Shown: in pieces, positions 1-9,097 of the stretch
Position numbering within the stretch: position 1 is the stretch's first letter
Layout of the letters: each line of letters starts with the position of its first letter
Source of the DNA: Bacilliculturomica massiliensis
GTDB lineage: Bacteria > Bacillota > Clostridia > Peptostreptococcales > Anaerovoracaceae
Length of the DNA: 64,000 nucleotides
Assembly: GCF_900605495.1 (NCBI RefSeq)
Contig: NZ_LR027602.1
Span: forward strand, 186,001 to 250,000
Direction of reading: 5' to 3'
Translations under genes and position numbers: made by a program
The notes under the pieces: model-generated
What the model was told of the DNA's origin: nothing
Database searches by the model: none
What the model saw: only the letters and a program-made list of their open reading frames with translations

Positions 1-889
1 GCTTGAATTCCTGAAAGGGAATGATCTCGTCAAAGTCTGCGCTCCGCGGGCCGGCAGGCGCGTCCTCGGGAGCGTTCTTGCCGAAGGAGTACAGGACCGG
101 AAGACCGTCTCTGGTAATGACGCCGTTTTCGGACAGGACCACCATACGGTCGATAATATTTTTCAGTTCGCGGATGTTTCCGAAGTAATCGTAGTTCAGC
201 AGAAATTCTTTTACGCTGGGTTCGATGGTGTGGATCTGAATGTGATTTTCCGCCTCGGATTTTCTCAGAAAGAAATCGGTCAGATCCTCCAGGTCCTCTT
301 TGCGCTGGCGGAGCGAAGGCACCTGTATGACTACGGTAGATATGCGGTACAGGAAATCCTCGCGGAAAAGACCGTGCTGGACCATGTCCTTCAGATCCTG
401 ATGGGTGGCGGAGATCAGGCGGAAGTCGATCTCGATGGGATCGTTGGAACCGATGCGCTCCATCGTCTTGGTCTCCAACACGCGCAGCAGCTTCAGCTGC
501 GTGGTCTGGCTCATGTCGCCCACTTCATCCAGAAAAAACGTTCCTCCCTCTGAGTATTCAAACTTTCCTTTTTTTGTACCGGTGGCGCCGGTAAAAGCGC
601 CCTGTTCGTGACCAAAAAGCTCCGATTCCAAAAGTGAATCGGAGAAGGCAGAGCAGTTGACGGCGATAAAGTTGCCCTCCCTGCGGCTGCTGCAGTTGTG
701 GATATAGCGGGCCAGCACTTCCTTGCCTGTGCCTGATTCACCGGTGAGAAGGATGTTTACGTTGGAGGCCGCCGCTTTCTCACAGAAACGAAGCGTCCTC
801 CGGAAGGACTCGTTTTTGGTTGAGAGAAAATAAGGGTTCTTTGCAGTACCCTTATAAGAAGCTGTATTGTCTTCCATGGGATGGCGCAT
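1..889 (-). CDS. Sigma-54-dependent activator without sensory domain (partial)
   Basis: AAA+ bacterial enhancer-binding protein, cut by the left edge (296 codons seen). Walker A GESGTGKE lies at about residues 50-57, the sigma-54 contact loop GAFTGA at 97-102, and Walker B GTFFLDEV at about 116-123. Only about 30 residues precede the AAA+ domain, so there is no PAS, GAF or receiver domain on the N side; any signal input must come from the missing C-terminal part or a partner protein. The start ATG (889) follows AGGAGG by 9 bases; a second in-frame ATG lies 12 bases further in. The gene is divergent from grdX, whose promoter is sigma-54 type, so it probably activates that operon (inference). 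The C-terminal DNA-binding domain is outside the window. Confidence 0.93.
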   Translation of the reverse strand, partial: MRHPMEDNTASYKGTAKNPYFLSTKNESFRRTLRFCEKAAASNVNILLTGESGTGKEVLARYIHNCSSRREGNFIAVNCSAFSDSLLESELFGHEQGAFTGATGTKKGKFEYSEGGTFFLDEVGDMSQTTQLKLLRVLETKTMERIGSNDPIEIDFRLISATHQDLKDMVQHGLFREDFLYRISTVVIQVPSLRQRKEDLEDLTDFFLRKSEAENHIQIHTIEPSVKEFLLNYDYFGNIRELKNIIDRMVVLSENGVITRDGLPVLYSFGKNAPEDAPAGPRSADFDEIIPFQEFK

Positions 890-1222
890 TGCTGTAATCC
901 TCCTGTCCGACCGCGGTCTGCTTATCGGTCCGCTAATCGGTCTGTCTGCAGTTCTTTTTAGGAAAGTGTATAACGGAGAATAGGTTCCGTCAAGTAAAAT
1001 GAGTGATTTTTCACAAAAAAGCGTGAAGAAAACTGCCTGCATATGAAGTAAATGACATGGCGGATGTCGGAAATATCTGCAAATTTCACCCGTGTGCGTC
1101 GGTGATCATGAAAAAAATCACTGTAATCAGAAAAAATACAAACTCTGAAAACGTTAAAGTTTAAACGATCTTTTCCTGCTAAAGAAAAAAACAACCGGCT
1201 TATGGATGAAAACGATAGGTTG
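890..1222. promoter_or_regulatory. Divergent intergenic region with candidate activator sites
   Basis: About 330 AT-rich bases between the activator and the grdX promoter, with no convincing gene. Two inverted repeats share GTGA/TCAC half-sites: GTGA-N4-TCAC at 1003-1014 and GTGAT-N10-ATCAC at 1102-1121. They lie about 100-220 bases upstream of the -24 element, where enhancer sites usually sit. Their role as upstream activating sequences is inference; the two spacings differ, which weakens it. Confidence 0.35.
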
Positions 1223-1239
1223 TGGCATGGCGATTGCTT
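1223..1239 (+). promoter_or_regulatory. Sigma-54 (-24/-12) promoter of grdX operon
   Basis: TGGCAT at 1223-1228 and TTGCT at 1234-1238 give the diagnostic GG-N10-GC spacing (GG 1224-1225, GC 1236-1237). It lies about 95 bases upstream of the grdX start and faces the reductase operon. No good sigma-A promoter was seen in its place. Confidence 0.85.
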
Positions 1240-1331
1240 ATATCTATGGACAGAAGGTGTTACACGGAGCAGACGACGGTGAAGCCGGCGTGGAAGGCCG
1301 AGCGTAACACGGGAGAGAGGAGGAGTGTGTG

Positions 1332-1724
1332 ATGGCGCTGCTGATCACAAATAATGACAAAGCGAAAAAGTTTTGCATGGACTGCCGAAAAGAGGTTGAG
1401 GTCATTTATCTGGCGGATGGTACGTATCTGGATGTTTTGCTTCGGACCAGAGATTACGTCCACCGTGGATATCGGCTGCTGACCCACCCGCTGTGCGGCA
1501 GTGTGAAGCCGAATCAGACTCCTTACCGGTCGGTGCTTCTGGAGAAGCAAAGCGCTCGTGAAGAAAATTTCAGGAGTGTGGAGCTCATCGAAAACAGCAT
1601 CGACGCTGCCAGAAAGTTTATGAGAAATCGCGGAACGCCTCGCTGGAACGAGAGGACCAGAGAGGATTTCAAGACGGTGGATCTTTCCTTTCTCACCGTG
1701 TACGAGCAGCGCAACTACGTGTAA
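1332..1724 (+). CDS. grdX: GrdX family protein
   Basis: A 130-residue cytoplasmic protein of the GrdX family, found at the head of glycine/sarcosine/betaine reductase operons; its biochemical role is not established. Recognised from the N-terminal LLITNN, the central LDVLLRTRDYVHRGY and LTHPLCGSVKPNQTPYRS segments and the usual length near 120-130. The ATG follows a GAGGAGGAG ribosome binding site; a GTG directly before it is a possible alternative. It is first in the operon, about 80 bases before the GrdE-type gene, and is transcribed from the sigma-54 promoter at 1223. Confidence 0.88.
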   Translation: MALLITNNDKAKKFCMDCRKEVEVIYLADGTYLDVLLRTRDYVHRGYRLLTHPLCGSVKPNQTPYRSVLLEKQSAREENFRSVELIENSIDAARKFMRNRGTPRWNERTREDFKTVDLSFLTVYEQRNYV

Positions 1725-1805
1725 GGCCGCAGCGCGGCGGACCCGGGAGCGGGAAAGCGGCGGGCAGGTATGGTCACTCAGGGCAGATTGCAGGAGGTGT
1801 TACAT

Positions 1806-3092
1806 TTGAAACTGGAGTTAGGCAGGATCAAAATCCACGATGTACAGTTCGGACCGGAGACAAAAGTCGAGAAAGGCGTGCTGTACGTAAATAAAGAAGA
1901 GATCGAAAAGCTGGTACTTGAGGATGAGCGTCTGATCGGGGCCCAGGTGGAACTGGCCAGACCCGGCGAGTCGGTTCGGATCGCGCCGGTAAAGGATGTT
2001 CTGGAGCCCCGCGTCAAGGTTTCGGGAGGCGGAGGTATTTTCCCGGGCATGATCAGCAAGGTCAAGGAAGTTGGCAGCGGCAGGACGCACGCCCTTGTGG
2101 GCGCGGCTGTTGTGACCTGCGGAAAGATCGTCGGTTTCCAGGAGGGAATTATCGACATGTCCGGTCCGGCTGCGGCGTACACGCCTTTTTCAGCGACCAA
2201 CAACGTGTGCGTAGTCATCGAGCCCCAGGAAGGCCTGGAGACTCATGATTATGAGGCGGCGGGCAGAATGGCGGGACTGAAGGTAGCGTCTTATGTGGGC
2301 GAGGCCGGCAGAAACGTGGAGCCCGACGAAGTAGTGGTTTATGAGACGAAGCCGCTGCAGGAGCAGATCGCTCAGTATCCCGATCTGCCCAAGGTAGGTT
2401 ATATCCACATGCTGCAGTCCCAGGGACTGCTGCACGATACGTATTATTACGGCGTAGACGCTAAGCAGTTCATACCGACCTTCATGTATCCCACGGAGAT
2501 CATGGACGGAGCGATCATCAGCGGAAACTGCGTTGCGCCCTGCGATAAGGTGACGACCTTCCATCACCTGAACAATCCGGTGATCGAGGATCTCTACAAG
2601 CGCCACGGCAAGGATCTGAATTTCATCGGCGTCATCCTGACCAACGAGAATGTATTTCTCGCCGACAAAGAGCGTTCTTCCGATATGGTGGCCAAGCTGG
2701 CGGAGTTCATGGGACTGGACGGCGTGCTGATCACTGAAGAGGGATACGGCAATCCGGACACGGATCTGATGATGAACTGCAAAAAGGTGAGCCAGAAGGG
2801 TATCGACGTGGTGCTCATCACTGACGAGTTCCCGGGCAGAGACGGAAAGTCCCAGTCCCTGGCGGACGCAGTCAACGAGGCGGACGCGCTGGTATCCTGC
2901 GGACAGGGAAATCTCATCATCGAATTCCCGCCCATGGAGAAGATCATCGGCACGCTGGACTACGTGGAGACCATGATCGGCGGATATGAGGGAAGCCTGC
3001 GGCCCGACGGCAGCATTGAGGCGGAGCTCCAGATCATCATCGCTTCCACCATCGCTAACGGATATAACAGGCTGGCGGCCAGAGGCTATTAA
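1806..3092 (+). CDS. Glycine/sarcosine/betaine reductase component B, GrdE-type proprotein
   Basis: 428-residue substrate-specific subunit of a Stickland reductase 'protein B'. Family members are proproteins cleaved at an Asn-Cys bond so that the cysteine becomes a pyruvoyl group, which binds the amine substrate as a Schiff base. A fitting Asn241-Cys242 pair is present in the SGNCVAPCDK segment. The start is TTG at 1806 (KLELGRIKIHDVQFG matches the family N-terminus) behind AGGAGGTG; the upstream in-frame extension is not family-like. The GrdB-type partner follows after 60 bases. Whether the substrate is glycine (GrdE), sarcosine (GrdG), betaine (GrdI) or something else cannot be read from the sequence, so no symbol is given. 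Confidence 0.93.
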   Translation: MKLELGRIKIHDVQFGPETKVEKGVLYVNKEEIEKLVLEDERLIGAQVELARPGESVRIAPVKDVLEPRVKVSGGGGIFPGMISKVKEVGSGRTHALVGAAVVTCGKIVGFQEGIIDMSGPAAAYTPFSATNNVCVVIEPQEGLETHDYEAAGRMAGLKVASYVGEAGRNVEPDEVVVYETKPLQEQIAQYPDLPKVGYIHMLQSQGLLHDTYYYGVDAKQFIPTFMYPTEIMDGAIISGNCVAPCDKVTTFHHLNNPVIEDLYKRHGKDLNFIGVILTNENVFLADKERSSDMVAKLAEFMGLDGVLITEEGYGNPDTDLMMNCKKVSQKGIDVVLITDEFPGRDGKSQSLADAVNEADALVSCGQGNLIIEFPPMEKIIGTLDYVETMIGGYEGSLRPDGSIEAELQIIIASTIANGYNRLAARGY

Positions 3093-3152
3093 CGATCAGG
3101 GAATATGAACTGAATGAGATCAGCTGAAATAGATCGGACAGGAGGGTTCGGA

Positions 3153-4460
3153 ATGGAAAAGAAGAGGATAGTGCATTACATAAATAACTTCTTTGCGGGA
3201 ATCGGCGGCGAGGAGAAAGCCGATATTCCACCCGAGGTGAGAGAGGGCGTCGTAGGGCCTGGACTGGCCCTACAGACGGCTCTGGGAGACGAGTATGAAG
3301 TGGCGGCCACCGTCATCTGCGGCGACAGCTATTTTGGAGAGCACATGGACGAGGCGACGGAAACGCTGCTGGCCATGATCAAAGAATATGATCCGGCGGG
3401 CTTTGTGGCCGGACCTGCCTTCAACGCCGGCCGCTACGGAGTGGCCTGCGGCAGTATCGCGAAGGCAGTGGAGCAGGAGCTGGGGATTCCCGTGGTCACC
3501 GGCATGTTCACGGAAAACCCCGGTGCCGATATGTATAAGAAAGATGTGCATATTATTTTGACAAAAGATTCCGCGGCGGATATGAGAAAATCCATGCCCA
3601 AGATGGCGGCTCTGCTGAAGAAGATGATGAGCGGAGAGGAGATCCTGGGACCTGCGGAAGAAGGATACATCGAGAGAGGGATCCGGGTCAATTATTTCGC
3701 AGAGGAGAGAGGATCCGCCCGGGGCGTAGAGATGTTAGTGCGCAAGATGGCGAAAGAGCCTTTTGAGACCGAGTATCCCATGCCTGTCTTTGACAGGGTA
3801 GCGCCCAATCCGGCGGTAAAAGATATGAAGCACGCCAAGGTGGCGGTAGTCACCTCCGGCGGAATCGTTCCGGTTGGCAATCCGGACCGCATTGAGTCCT
3901 CCAGCGCCACGAAATACGGCGTGTACAGCATCGAGGGCAAGGATACCATGAGCCCGGAGGAGTTCATGACGATCCACGGCGGATACGACCGGGCCTTTGT
4001 ACTGAATAATCCCAATCTCGTCGTACCGCTGGACGCGTTGCGCCAGCTGGAGAAAGAGGGCGAGATCGGCGAACTGAACAATTATTTCATCGCCACCACA
4101 GGAACGGGAACATCCATCGGAAACGCCAAAGGATTCGGCGAGCAGTTCAGCAAGAAGCTGGTCGCAGATGGAGTGGATGCAGTCATCCTGACCTCCACCT
4201 GAGGAACCTGTACGCGTTGCGGTGCAACGATGGTAAAAGAAATTGAACGCGCGGGCATTCCGGTGGTCCACGTGTGTACGGTAGTGCCCATCTCCCTGAC
4301 CATAGGCGCGAACAGGATCGTGCCGGCCGTAGGTATCCCCTATCCTTTGGGCGATCCCACGCTGGGTGACGAGGGAAGCTACAAGGTACGTATGAAGCTG
4401 GTGAAAAAAGCGCTGGACGCTCTGCAGACAGAAGTAGACGGCCAGACCGTATTTGAATAA
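3153..4460 (+). CDS. GrdB/GrdF/GrdH-type selenoprotein B (in-frame UGA = Sec350)
   Basis: 435-residue selenoprotein, the catalytic partner of the upstream GrdE-type subunit. It receives the substrate from the pyruvoyl Schiff base and passes a carboxymethyl-type group to selenoprotein A (GrdA, not in this window). The frame is interrupted by TGA at 4200-4202 and continues to TAA at 4460 with perfect family similarity: TST-U-GTCTRCGATM, where Sec is followed by a CxxC pair. Sec is residue 350, the usual place for the family. A SECIS-like hairpin follows the UGA. The start ATG 3153 sits behind AGGAGGG; an earlier in-frame ATG at 3114 lacks a site. An automatic caller would split this into a 350-codon gene and a 76-codon gene. 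Confidence 0.95.
4215..4229 (+). promoter_or_regulatory. SECIS-like hairpin after the UGA codon
   Basis: CGTTGC-GGT-GCAACG is a perfect 6-bp stem with a GGT loop whose first loop base is 18 bases after the UGA. Bacterial SECIS elements are short coding hairpins at about this distance with a G in the apical loop, recognised by SelB. The stem also encodes the conserved RCGA residues, so both constraints act on it. Confidence 0.8.
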
Positions 4461-4545
4461 AACACCGCCCAAGAGTACAAGTCCGTTGCTGTTCCATTGC
4501 AGATAGGAAAGGAAGAGGGGCCGGATCCCGGCCCCAGGTGTATGC

Positions 4546-5631
4546 ATGGAAAAACAAGTTGTAAAATGGGGGAATGTGTTCAAGTTCGCCGGCGCTTTTA
4601 TCGCCTTTCTCATCGGTTCCGGCTTCGCCACCGGCCAGGAGATCCTGCAGTATTTCGCGTCTTACGGATACGAGGGTGTGCTGACGGCTGTGGTCATGCT
4701 GATTTTGTTTCTGTATGTGGGCGGAGATTTTATCGTTACAGGTTATCGGGAACAGTTTGAGAAGGGCAGCGACATTTTCGTCTATTACTGTGGAAAGTAT
4801 ATCGGTGCTTTCTATGATTATTTTACGATCGCCTTCGTTTTCATGTCCTATGTGGTCATGATCGGCGGGGCGGGGGCCACGCTGAATCAGCATTACGGTC
4901 TGCCCACGGCCGTGGGCGGGATCGCCATGATGTGTCTGGCGGGCTTTACTGTCACCATGGGTCTGGGCCGGATCGTGGATATTATCGGCAAGATCGGCCC
5001 GATCATCGTCCTGATCGCCGTGGGGCTGGGACTTTATTCCCTGATCTCCAATGCCGGCGCGATCCCGGACAACGTGGCCGCGCTGGAAGCCGGCCAGATC
5101 GATGTAATGCAGGCGGGGACTAATTGGTTCACATCCGCCAGCTCCTATGTGGGCTTCTGCATGTTGTGGCTGGCCGCATTTCTGGCCGCCATGGGAAAAG
5201 GCGCCAACAGCGCAAAAGAGGCGCTTTTGGGATCCAGCCTGGGCGCGGCGGGTTTTGCCGCCGGTTGTGTGACGCTGATGTTCGGGCTGCTGGCTTATCT
5301 GCCGGATGTGGCGGGGACCCAGATCCCGGCGCTGATCCTGGCCATCAAGATCCATCCGGGGATCGCCGCCATTTTTTCGATCATTATCATAGCCGGAATT
5401 TACACGACGGCGGTTCCTCTGCTGTGGCAGGCCGCCTCGCGTTTTACCCAGGAGGGAAGTCCGCGCTTCAAAGCGCTGACGCTGATCCTGGCGGCGGCAG
5501 GCTGCTTCGTCGGTCTGGCGCTGCCATTCAACCGTCTGGTCAATATTATCTATGTGATCAACGGCTATGTGGGAATTCTGCTGCTGCTGTTCATCATCAT
5601 ACGGATGGTGCGCAGACGGGCGGCTGCATAA
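4546..5631 (+). CDS. YkvI-like membrane permease
   Basis: 361-residue integral membrane protein with about ten hydrophobic segments, resembling the YkvI family (APC-superfamily-like, uncharacterised). The N-terminus has the transporter-like FKFAGAFIAFLIGSGFATGQE motif with helix-breaking glycines. It lies 85 bases after the selenoprotein gene on the same strand and ends before a strong terminator, so it is probably the last gene of the reductase operon and imports its substrate (inference). No obvious Shine-Dalgarno sequence stands directly before the ATG, so translation may be weak. Confidence 0.8.
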   Translation: MEKQVVKWGNVFKFAGAFIAFLIGSGFATGQEILQYFASYGYEGVLTAVVMLILFLYVGGDFIVTGYREQFEKGSDIFVYYCGKYIGAFYDYFTIAFVFMSYVVMIGGAGATLNQHYGLPTAVGGIAMMCLAGFTVTMGLGRIVDIIGKIGPIIVLIAVGLGLYSLISNAGAIPDNVAALEAGQIDVMQAGTNWFTSASSYVGFCMLWLAAFLAAMGKGANSAKEALLGSSLGAAGFAAGCVTLMFGLLAYLPDVAGTQIPALILAIKIHPGIAAIFSIIIIAGIYTTAVPLLWQAASRFTQEGSPRFKALTLILAAAGCFVGLALPFNRLVNIIYVINGYVGILLLLFIIIRMVRRRAAA

Positions 5632-5672
5632 TTTACAGACAAACTCCTTATCTGAGTATCATGAAATCACGG

Positions 5673-5714
5673 AAAGAACCGCGGGGCAGTATGACCCGCG
5701 GTTCTTTCTTTTTT
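5673..5714 (+). terminator. Rho-independent terminator of reductase operon
   Basis: A 13-bp stem (AAAGAACCGCGGG paired with its complement, 5673-5685 and 5695-5707) around a 9-base loop, followed by CTTTTTT. It separates the reductase operon from the amidohydrolase, which has its own promoter. Confidence 0.9.
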
Positions 5715-5896
5715 GGCTGAGCCTGGGGCAGGGCCGTGTTCAGAAAAAGCACAGAACGGATCGGGTAAACAATTTTGTCGGCTGTAAAATAAAGTTGACA
5801 TACGGGAGTCTGAGACAGAGCGCGTCAGAAGGCGGCATGGGGATCAGATCGTTGAAAATCCAGGCGTACATGAGGAAAAAAAGGCTGGATCCGCAC

Positions 5897-5914
5897 CTGG
5901 CACGGATATTGCTT
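5897..5914 (+). promoter_or_regulatory. Sigma-54 promoter of the amidohydrolase
   Basis: CTGGCACG at 5897-5904 and TTGCT at 5909-5913 match the -24/-12 consensus very closely, with GG and GC ten bases apart. It lies about 85 bases before the ATG. The rest of the 5632-5998 gap holds the terminator and no gene that I can support. Confidence 0.88.
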
Positions 5915-5998
5915 ATATTATTGGTCAATGAACGCGGCGCAGATCCGGCAGGCTCGGAAGCGCCGGAAAACGGAAGCGGAAGGAAAAGGAGTAGTTGC

Positions 5999-7606
5999 AT
6001 GAGCAAACAGTATGACTGTATCTTTACAAATGGAAAAATTTTTACGTCAGACGAAAAACGGCCTTATGCGGACGCTATGGCGGTAAAAGACGGACGGATC
6101 GCGTGGATCGGAGAGGAAAAAGATCTTCCCGGTGAAGGGGTGAAGCGCGTGGATCTTGGCGCAAAGCGCGTCCTTCCCGGTATCGTGGATAATCACATGC
6201 ACCCCTGCCACCTGGCCGGGACCATGGAGCAGATCGCCTGTCTGCCGCCCAATGTCTATTCGATCGCTGAAATTATGGAGCAGGTCCGTGAAAAGGCTGC
6301 AGCGGCCAAACCGGGAGAGTGGATCCTGGGATGGGGCTACGATGAAGGGAAATACAGAGAAAAGAGAGCGCCGCTGAGATCTGAACTGGACGAAGCCGCC
6401 CCCAATAATCCGGTGGCGCTGGTCCGTACGTGCTTCCACATAGCATGCGTCAACAGCCGGGCGCTGGAATTGATGGGTATTACAAAGGATACGCCGGACC
6501 CTGTAGGCGGCCGGATCGATCACGATGAGAAGGGCGAGCTGACGGGGATCCTGCGCGAGAAAGCGCGCTTTATGCTGATGGATATCATCCCGAAGGATAC
6601 GCCGGATGAAATGGCGGCCAAACTGGCGAAGCTCAGCGATCTGCTGCTGTCCCACGGCATCACGGCAGTATCGGAAGCCGGAGGCGATTCAAAGCCGGTA
6701 GACTGCTACGAGATCTACGCCAAGGCGGCGGAGATGGGAATGAAGCAGCGCGTAGCCATCTATTATTTCTGGGATCAGATGAAAGATGATCCCAAGCCCA
6801 TCCCCCTGGAGCGCAGGGACAATACAAAGCAGATCTTTGTGGGCGGAGTCAAGCTGATCGGCGACGGAAGCGTATCCGGTCAGACTGCCTGGTGCGATCA
6901 GCCCTATCTGAACACCGACGCCTGCGGGTTTCCGGTGGCCACGGAGGAGGATGTGATGGGAGCCGGCGCCTTTGCCAGAGAGAACGGCGTTCAGCTGAAA
7001 TATCACGCCATGGGGGCGAGGGCCATCGATCGGGCGGTGAACGCTTTCTATCAGGAGGAAAACTGGATGAAAGACGGGCGGCCCTGCGTTCGGATCGAGC
7101 ATTCCGCTATGGCCTCCGAACAGGCCATGGACCGCTGTGCCCGATCGGGGATCGCCATGACCGTTCAGCCCATCTTCCTCTATTGCGAGATCGAGAGCTA
7201 CCTGACAAATCTGGGACCGGAGAGAACAAAGACCACGTACCCGACGAAGACCATGCTGGAAAAAGGCGTGCTGACGGCCTTCTCTTCCGACGCTCCGGCC
7301 ACTTCCTGGGCGGACCCTTCCGATCCTTTCATCGGCATGAAGGGAGCGGTGACCAGAGTGGCCTACGATGGAACTGACACAGGAGCCGACCAGAGAGTGG
7401 ATATCCAGACCGCCGTTGAACTGTACACCAGAGAGTCCCAGAAGATCCTGGGAGTGGCGGACGTAGGCCGGCTGGCGGAAGGTCTTCACGCGGACTTTAT
7501 CGTTTTGGACCGCGATGTGCTGGAGATCCCATCGGAGGAGATCGACCAGGTCAAAGTGGACGCTACGTATATGGGCGGCGAAGCGGTATACGTCAGAGAA
7601 AAATAA
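5999..7606 (+). CDS. YtcJ-like amidohydrolase
   Basis: 535-residue metal-dependent hydrolase of the amidohydrolase superfamily (Amidohydro_3/YtcJ group, which includes N-substituted formamide deformylases). Seen: the N-terminal beta-sandwich start, metal motif DNHMHP (His66, His68), a YHAMGARAIDRA segment with a metal-type His, RIEHSAM, and the late FSSDAP aspartate. It probably cleaves an N-acyl or related amide. Start ATG 5999 follows AAAGGAG; the frame is open further upstream but not family-like. Because it shares sigma-54 control with the reductase operon, it may release the amine that the GrdE/GrdB-type pair reduces (inference). It is convergent with the MATE gene, 25 bases away. Confidence 0.88.
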   Translation: MSKQYDCIFTNGKIFTSDEKRPYADAMAVKDGRIAWIGEEKDLPGEGVKRVDLGAKRVLPGIVDNHMHPCHLAGTMEQIACLPPNVYSIAEIMEQVREKAAAAKPGEWILGWGYDEGKYREKRAPLRSELDEAAPNNPVALVRTCFHIACVNSRALELMGITKDTPDPVGGRIDHDEKGELTGILREKARFMLMDIIPKDTPDEMAAKLAKLSDLLLSHGITAVSEAGGDSKPVDCYEIYAKAAEMGMKQRVAIYYFWDQMKDDPKPIPLERRDNTKQIFVGGVKLIGDGSVSGQTAWCDQPYLNTDACGFPVATEEDVMGAGAFARENGVQLKYHAMGARAIDRAVNAFYQEENWMKDGRPCVRIEHSAMASEQAMDRCARSGIAMTVQPIFLYCEIESYLTNLGPERTKTTYPTKTMLEKGVLTAFSSDAPATSWADPSDPFIGMKGAVTRVAYDGTDTGADQRVDIQTAVELYTRESQKILGVADVGRLAEGLHADFIVLDRDVLEIPSEEIDQVKVDATYMGGEAVYVREK

Positions 7607-7631
7607 GAAAGGCAGATAATTCACTTTTATT

Positions 7632-9023
7632 TTATCTGGACGCGGCAGACAGGCTTCGATGCCTTTTGGAGGAAGAGGACAGGTGTGTGTGTCCCTGTCC
7701 GCAGCGTCTCATGAGGAAGAAGTAAAAGAGGAAGGAGAGAATGGCGGAGAGATACTCTTTCAGCGGCTCCAGCAGGATCAGCCCGGAGAGACCGAGGAAG
7801 CGGTCGGCCAGAAACATGAGGGGAAGATACAGCAGCGCCTGCTTTCCCACGGACAGAAAAAAGATGGTGGAGGCTTCACCCATGGCCTGAAAGGCTGCCA
7901 GAAGCACTGTGTCGAAAGCGGCGATGGGCATGGCGAAAAGGATGGCCTTCAGCACGACCATGCCCAGCCAGACTACATCGGGATCGTTGGTAAACAGCTG
8001 GATCAATCCGCCGCTGCGCAGAAACACGAAAACGGAGAAGAAACTGCAGATCACCGTGCCGAACACACAGGAAAAGAATACCGCCCGTCTCATACGCCGC
8101 AGGTTTCCTGCGGCGTAGTTGTAGCCGATCAGCGGCTGCGCTCCCTTGGCCAGGCCCAGAGAGATCATATTCGGCATCATCATGACCCGGCGGGCCACGC
8201 TGAAGGCCGCCACCACGTGCTCGCCGTGGCGCATGCAGAGGCGGTTGAAGAAGACGCCGGATATGCTGACGAGGAAGTGCGTCACGGCGCTTGGAATGCC
8301 TATTGCAAATATACTTTTAACGGTGCTGCGGGAAGCCCGGAAATCGGACAGGGACAGTGAAATGGTCTCCGTCCGCCGGATCACCCTGATATAGTAGATC
8401 AGCGAGACCAGATCGGTGAGCAGGGCGGCGGCGGCCGAACCCTCGGCGCCCATATCGAGAAACAGGATGAAGAACGGATCGGCGGCCACATTGACCAGGG
8501 CTCCGACCACCATGCCGTTCATGGCCTCGCCCGCGTTCCCGGCTGCACGGATGAGCTGGTTCAGCGTAAAGCTGAGGACAGCGGGAGTGGTCCCGATCAG
8601 AAGAAGACGGCCGCAGCGCACAGCCAGGGGAGCCATGCTGCCGCCGGCACCGAGGATCTGCAGTACGGCCGGGAGCAGCACCAGGCCTGCAGCGGTGCTG
8701 AGCAGTCCCAGAAAAAGAGCGCTGTAGAAACAGAAGGAACCTGTCCGCGCCGCCTCCCGGCGCTGTTTCGCCCCCAGCTGCCGGGACAGACAGGAAGATC
8801 CGCCGATGCCGAAGACGGCGCCTACGGACATGGCTACCGTGGTGACCGGAGACAGCAGCGCGATGACGGCCAGCTGCTCCGCGTCGCCGGCCATGCCTAC
8901 AAATATCATATCCGCCATGCCGTAGAGCACGGTGAGGGCCATACCGGCCATTGTTGGAAGTCCCAGATACAGGACGGCCTGCGGAACAGGCATCCGCTCA
9001 AACAATTCATTTTTGTTTTTCAT
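7632..9023 (-). CDS. MATE family efflux transporter
   Basis: 463-residue protein with about 12 membrane segments and the pseudo-repeat organisation of MATE/NorM exporters: N-terminal PQAVLYLGLPTMAGMALTVLYGMADMIFVG and, in the second half, FAIGIPSAVTHFLVSISGVFFN. It would export cationic drugs or metabolites using a Na+ or H+ gradient; substrate unknown. The ribosome binding site is poor. The C-terminal tail is Ser/Arg/His-rich. Upstream is a 51-base segment bounded by inverted repeats (9098-9148). Confidence 0.9.
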   Translation of the reverse strand: MKNKNELFERMPVPQAVLYLGLPTMAGMALTVLYGMADMIFVGMAGDAEQLAVIALLSPVTTVAMSVGAVFGIGGSSCLSRQLGAKQRREAARTGSFCFYSALFLGLLSTAAGLVLLPAVLQILGAGGSMAPLAVRCGRLLLIGTTPAVLSFTLNQLIRAAGNAGEAMNGMVVGALVNVAADPFFILFLDMGAEGSAAAALLTDLVSLIYYIRVIRRTETISLSLSDFRASRSTVKSIFAIGIPSAVTHFLVSISGVFFNRLCMRHGEHVVAAFSVARRVMMMPNMISLGLAKGAQPLIGYNYAAGNLRRMRRAVFFSCVFGTVICSFFSVFVFLRSGGLIQLFTNDPDVVWLGMVVLKAILFAMPIAAFDTVLLAAFQAMGEASTIFFLSVGKQALLYLPLMFLADRFLGLSGLILLEPLKEYLSAILSFLFYFFLMRRCGQGHTHLSSSSKRHRSLSAASR

Positions 9024-9097
9024 ACTTCATATATACGGCGGCCGGGCTTTTCCACATGACAGATTTCTGTATTGGGCTGAAGATCGTTCAGAAAAAA

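Noticed and set aside
4230..4460. A separate 76-codon gene after a stop at 4200
   Set aside because: It is the C-terminal part of the selenoprotein; residues on both sides of the UGA match the GrdB-type family without a gap and a SECIS-like hairpin is present.
4183..5355. A 390-codon minus-strand ORF
   Set aside because: Antisense to the selenoprotein end and permease; His/Gln/Arg-rich shadow composition.
5794..5830. Sigma-A promoter with TTGACA before the amidohydrolase
   Set aside because: TTGACA is present but no acceptable -10 hexamer follows at 16-18 bases; the sigma-54 promoter downstream is far stronger.
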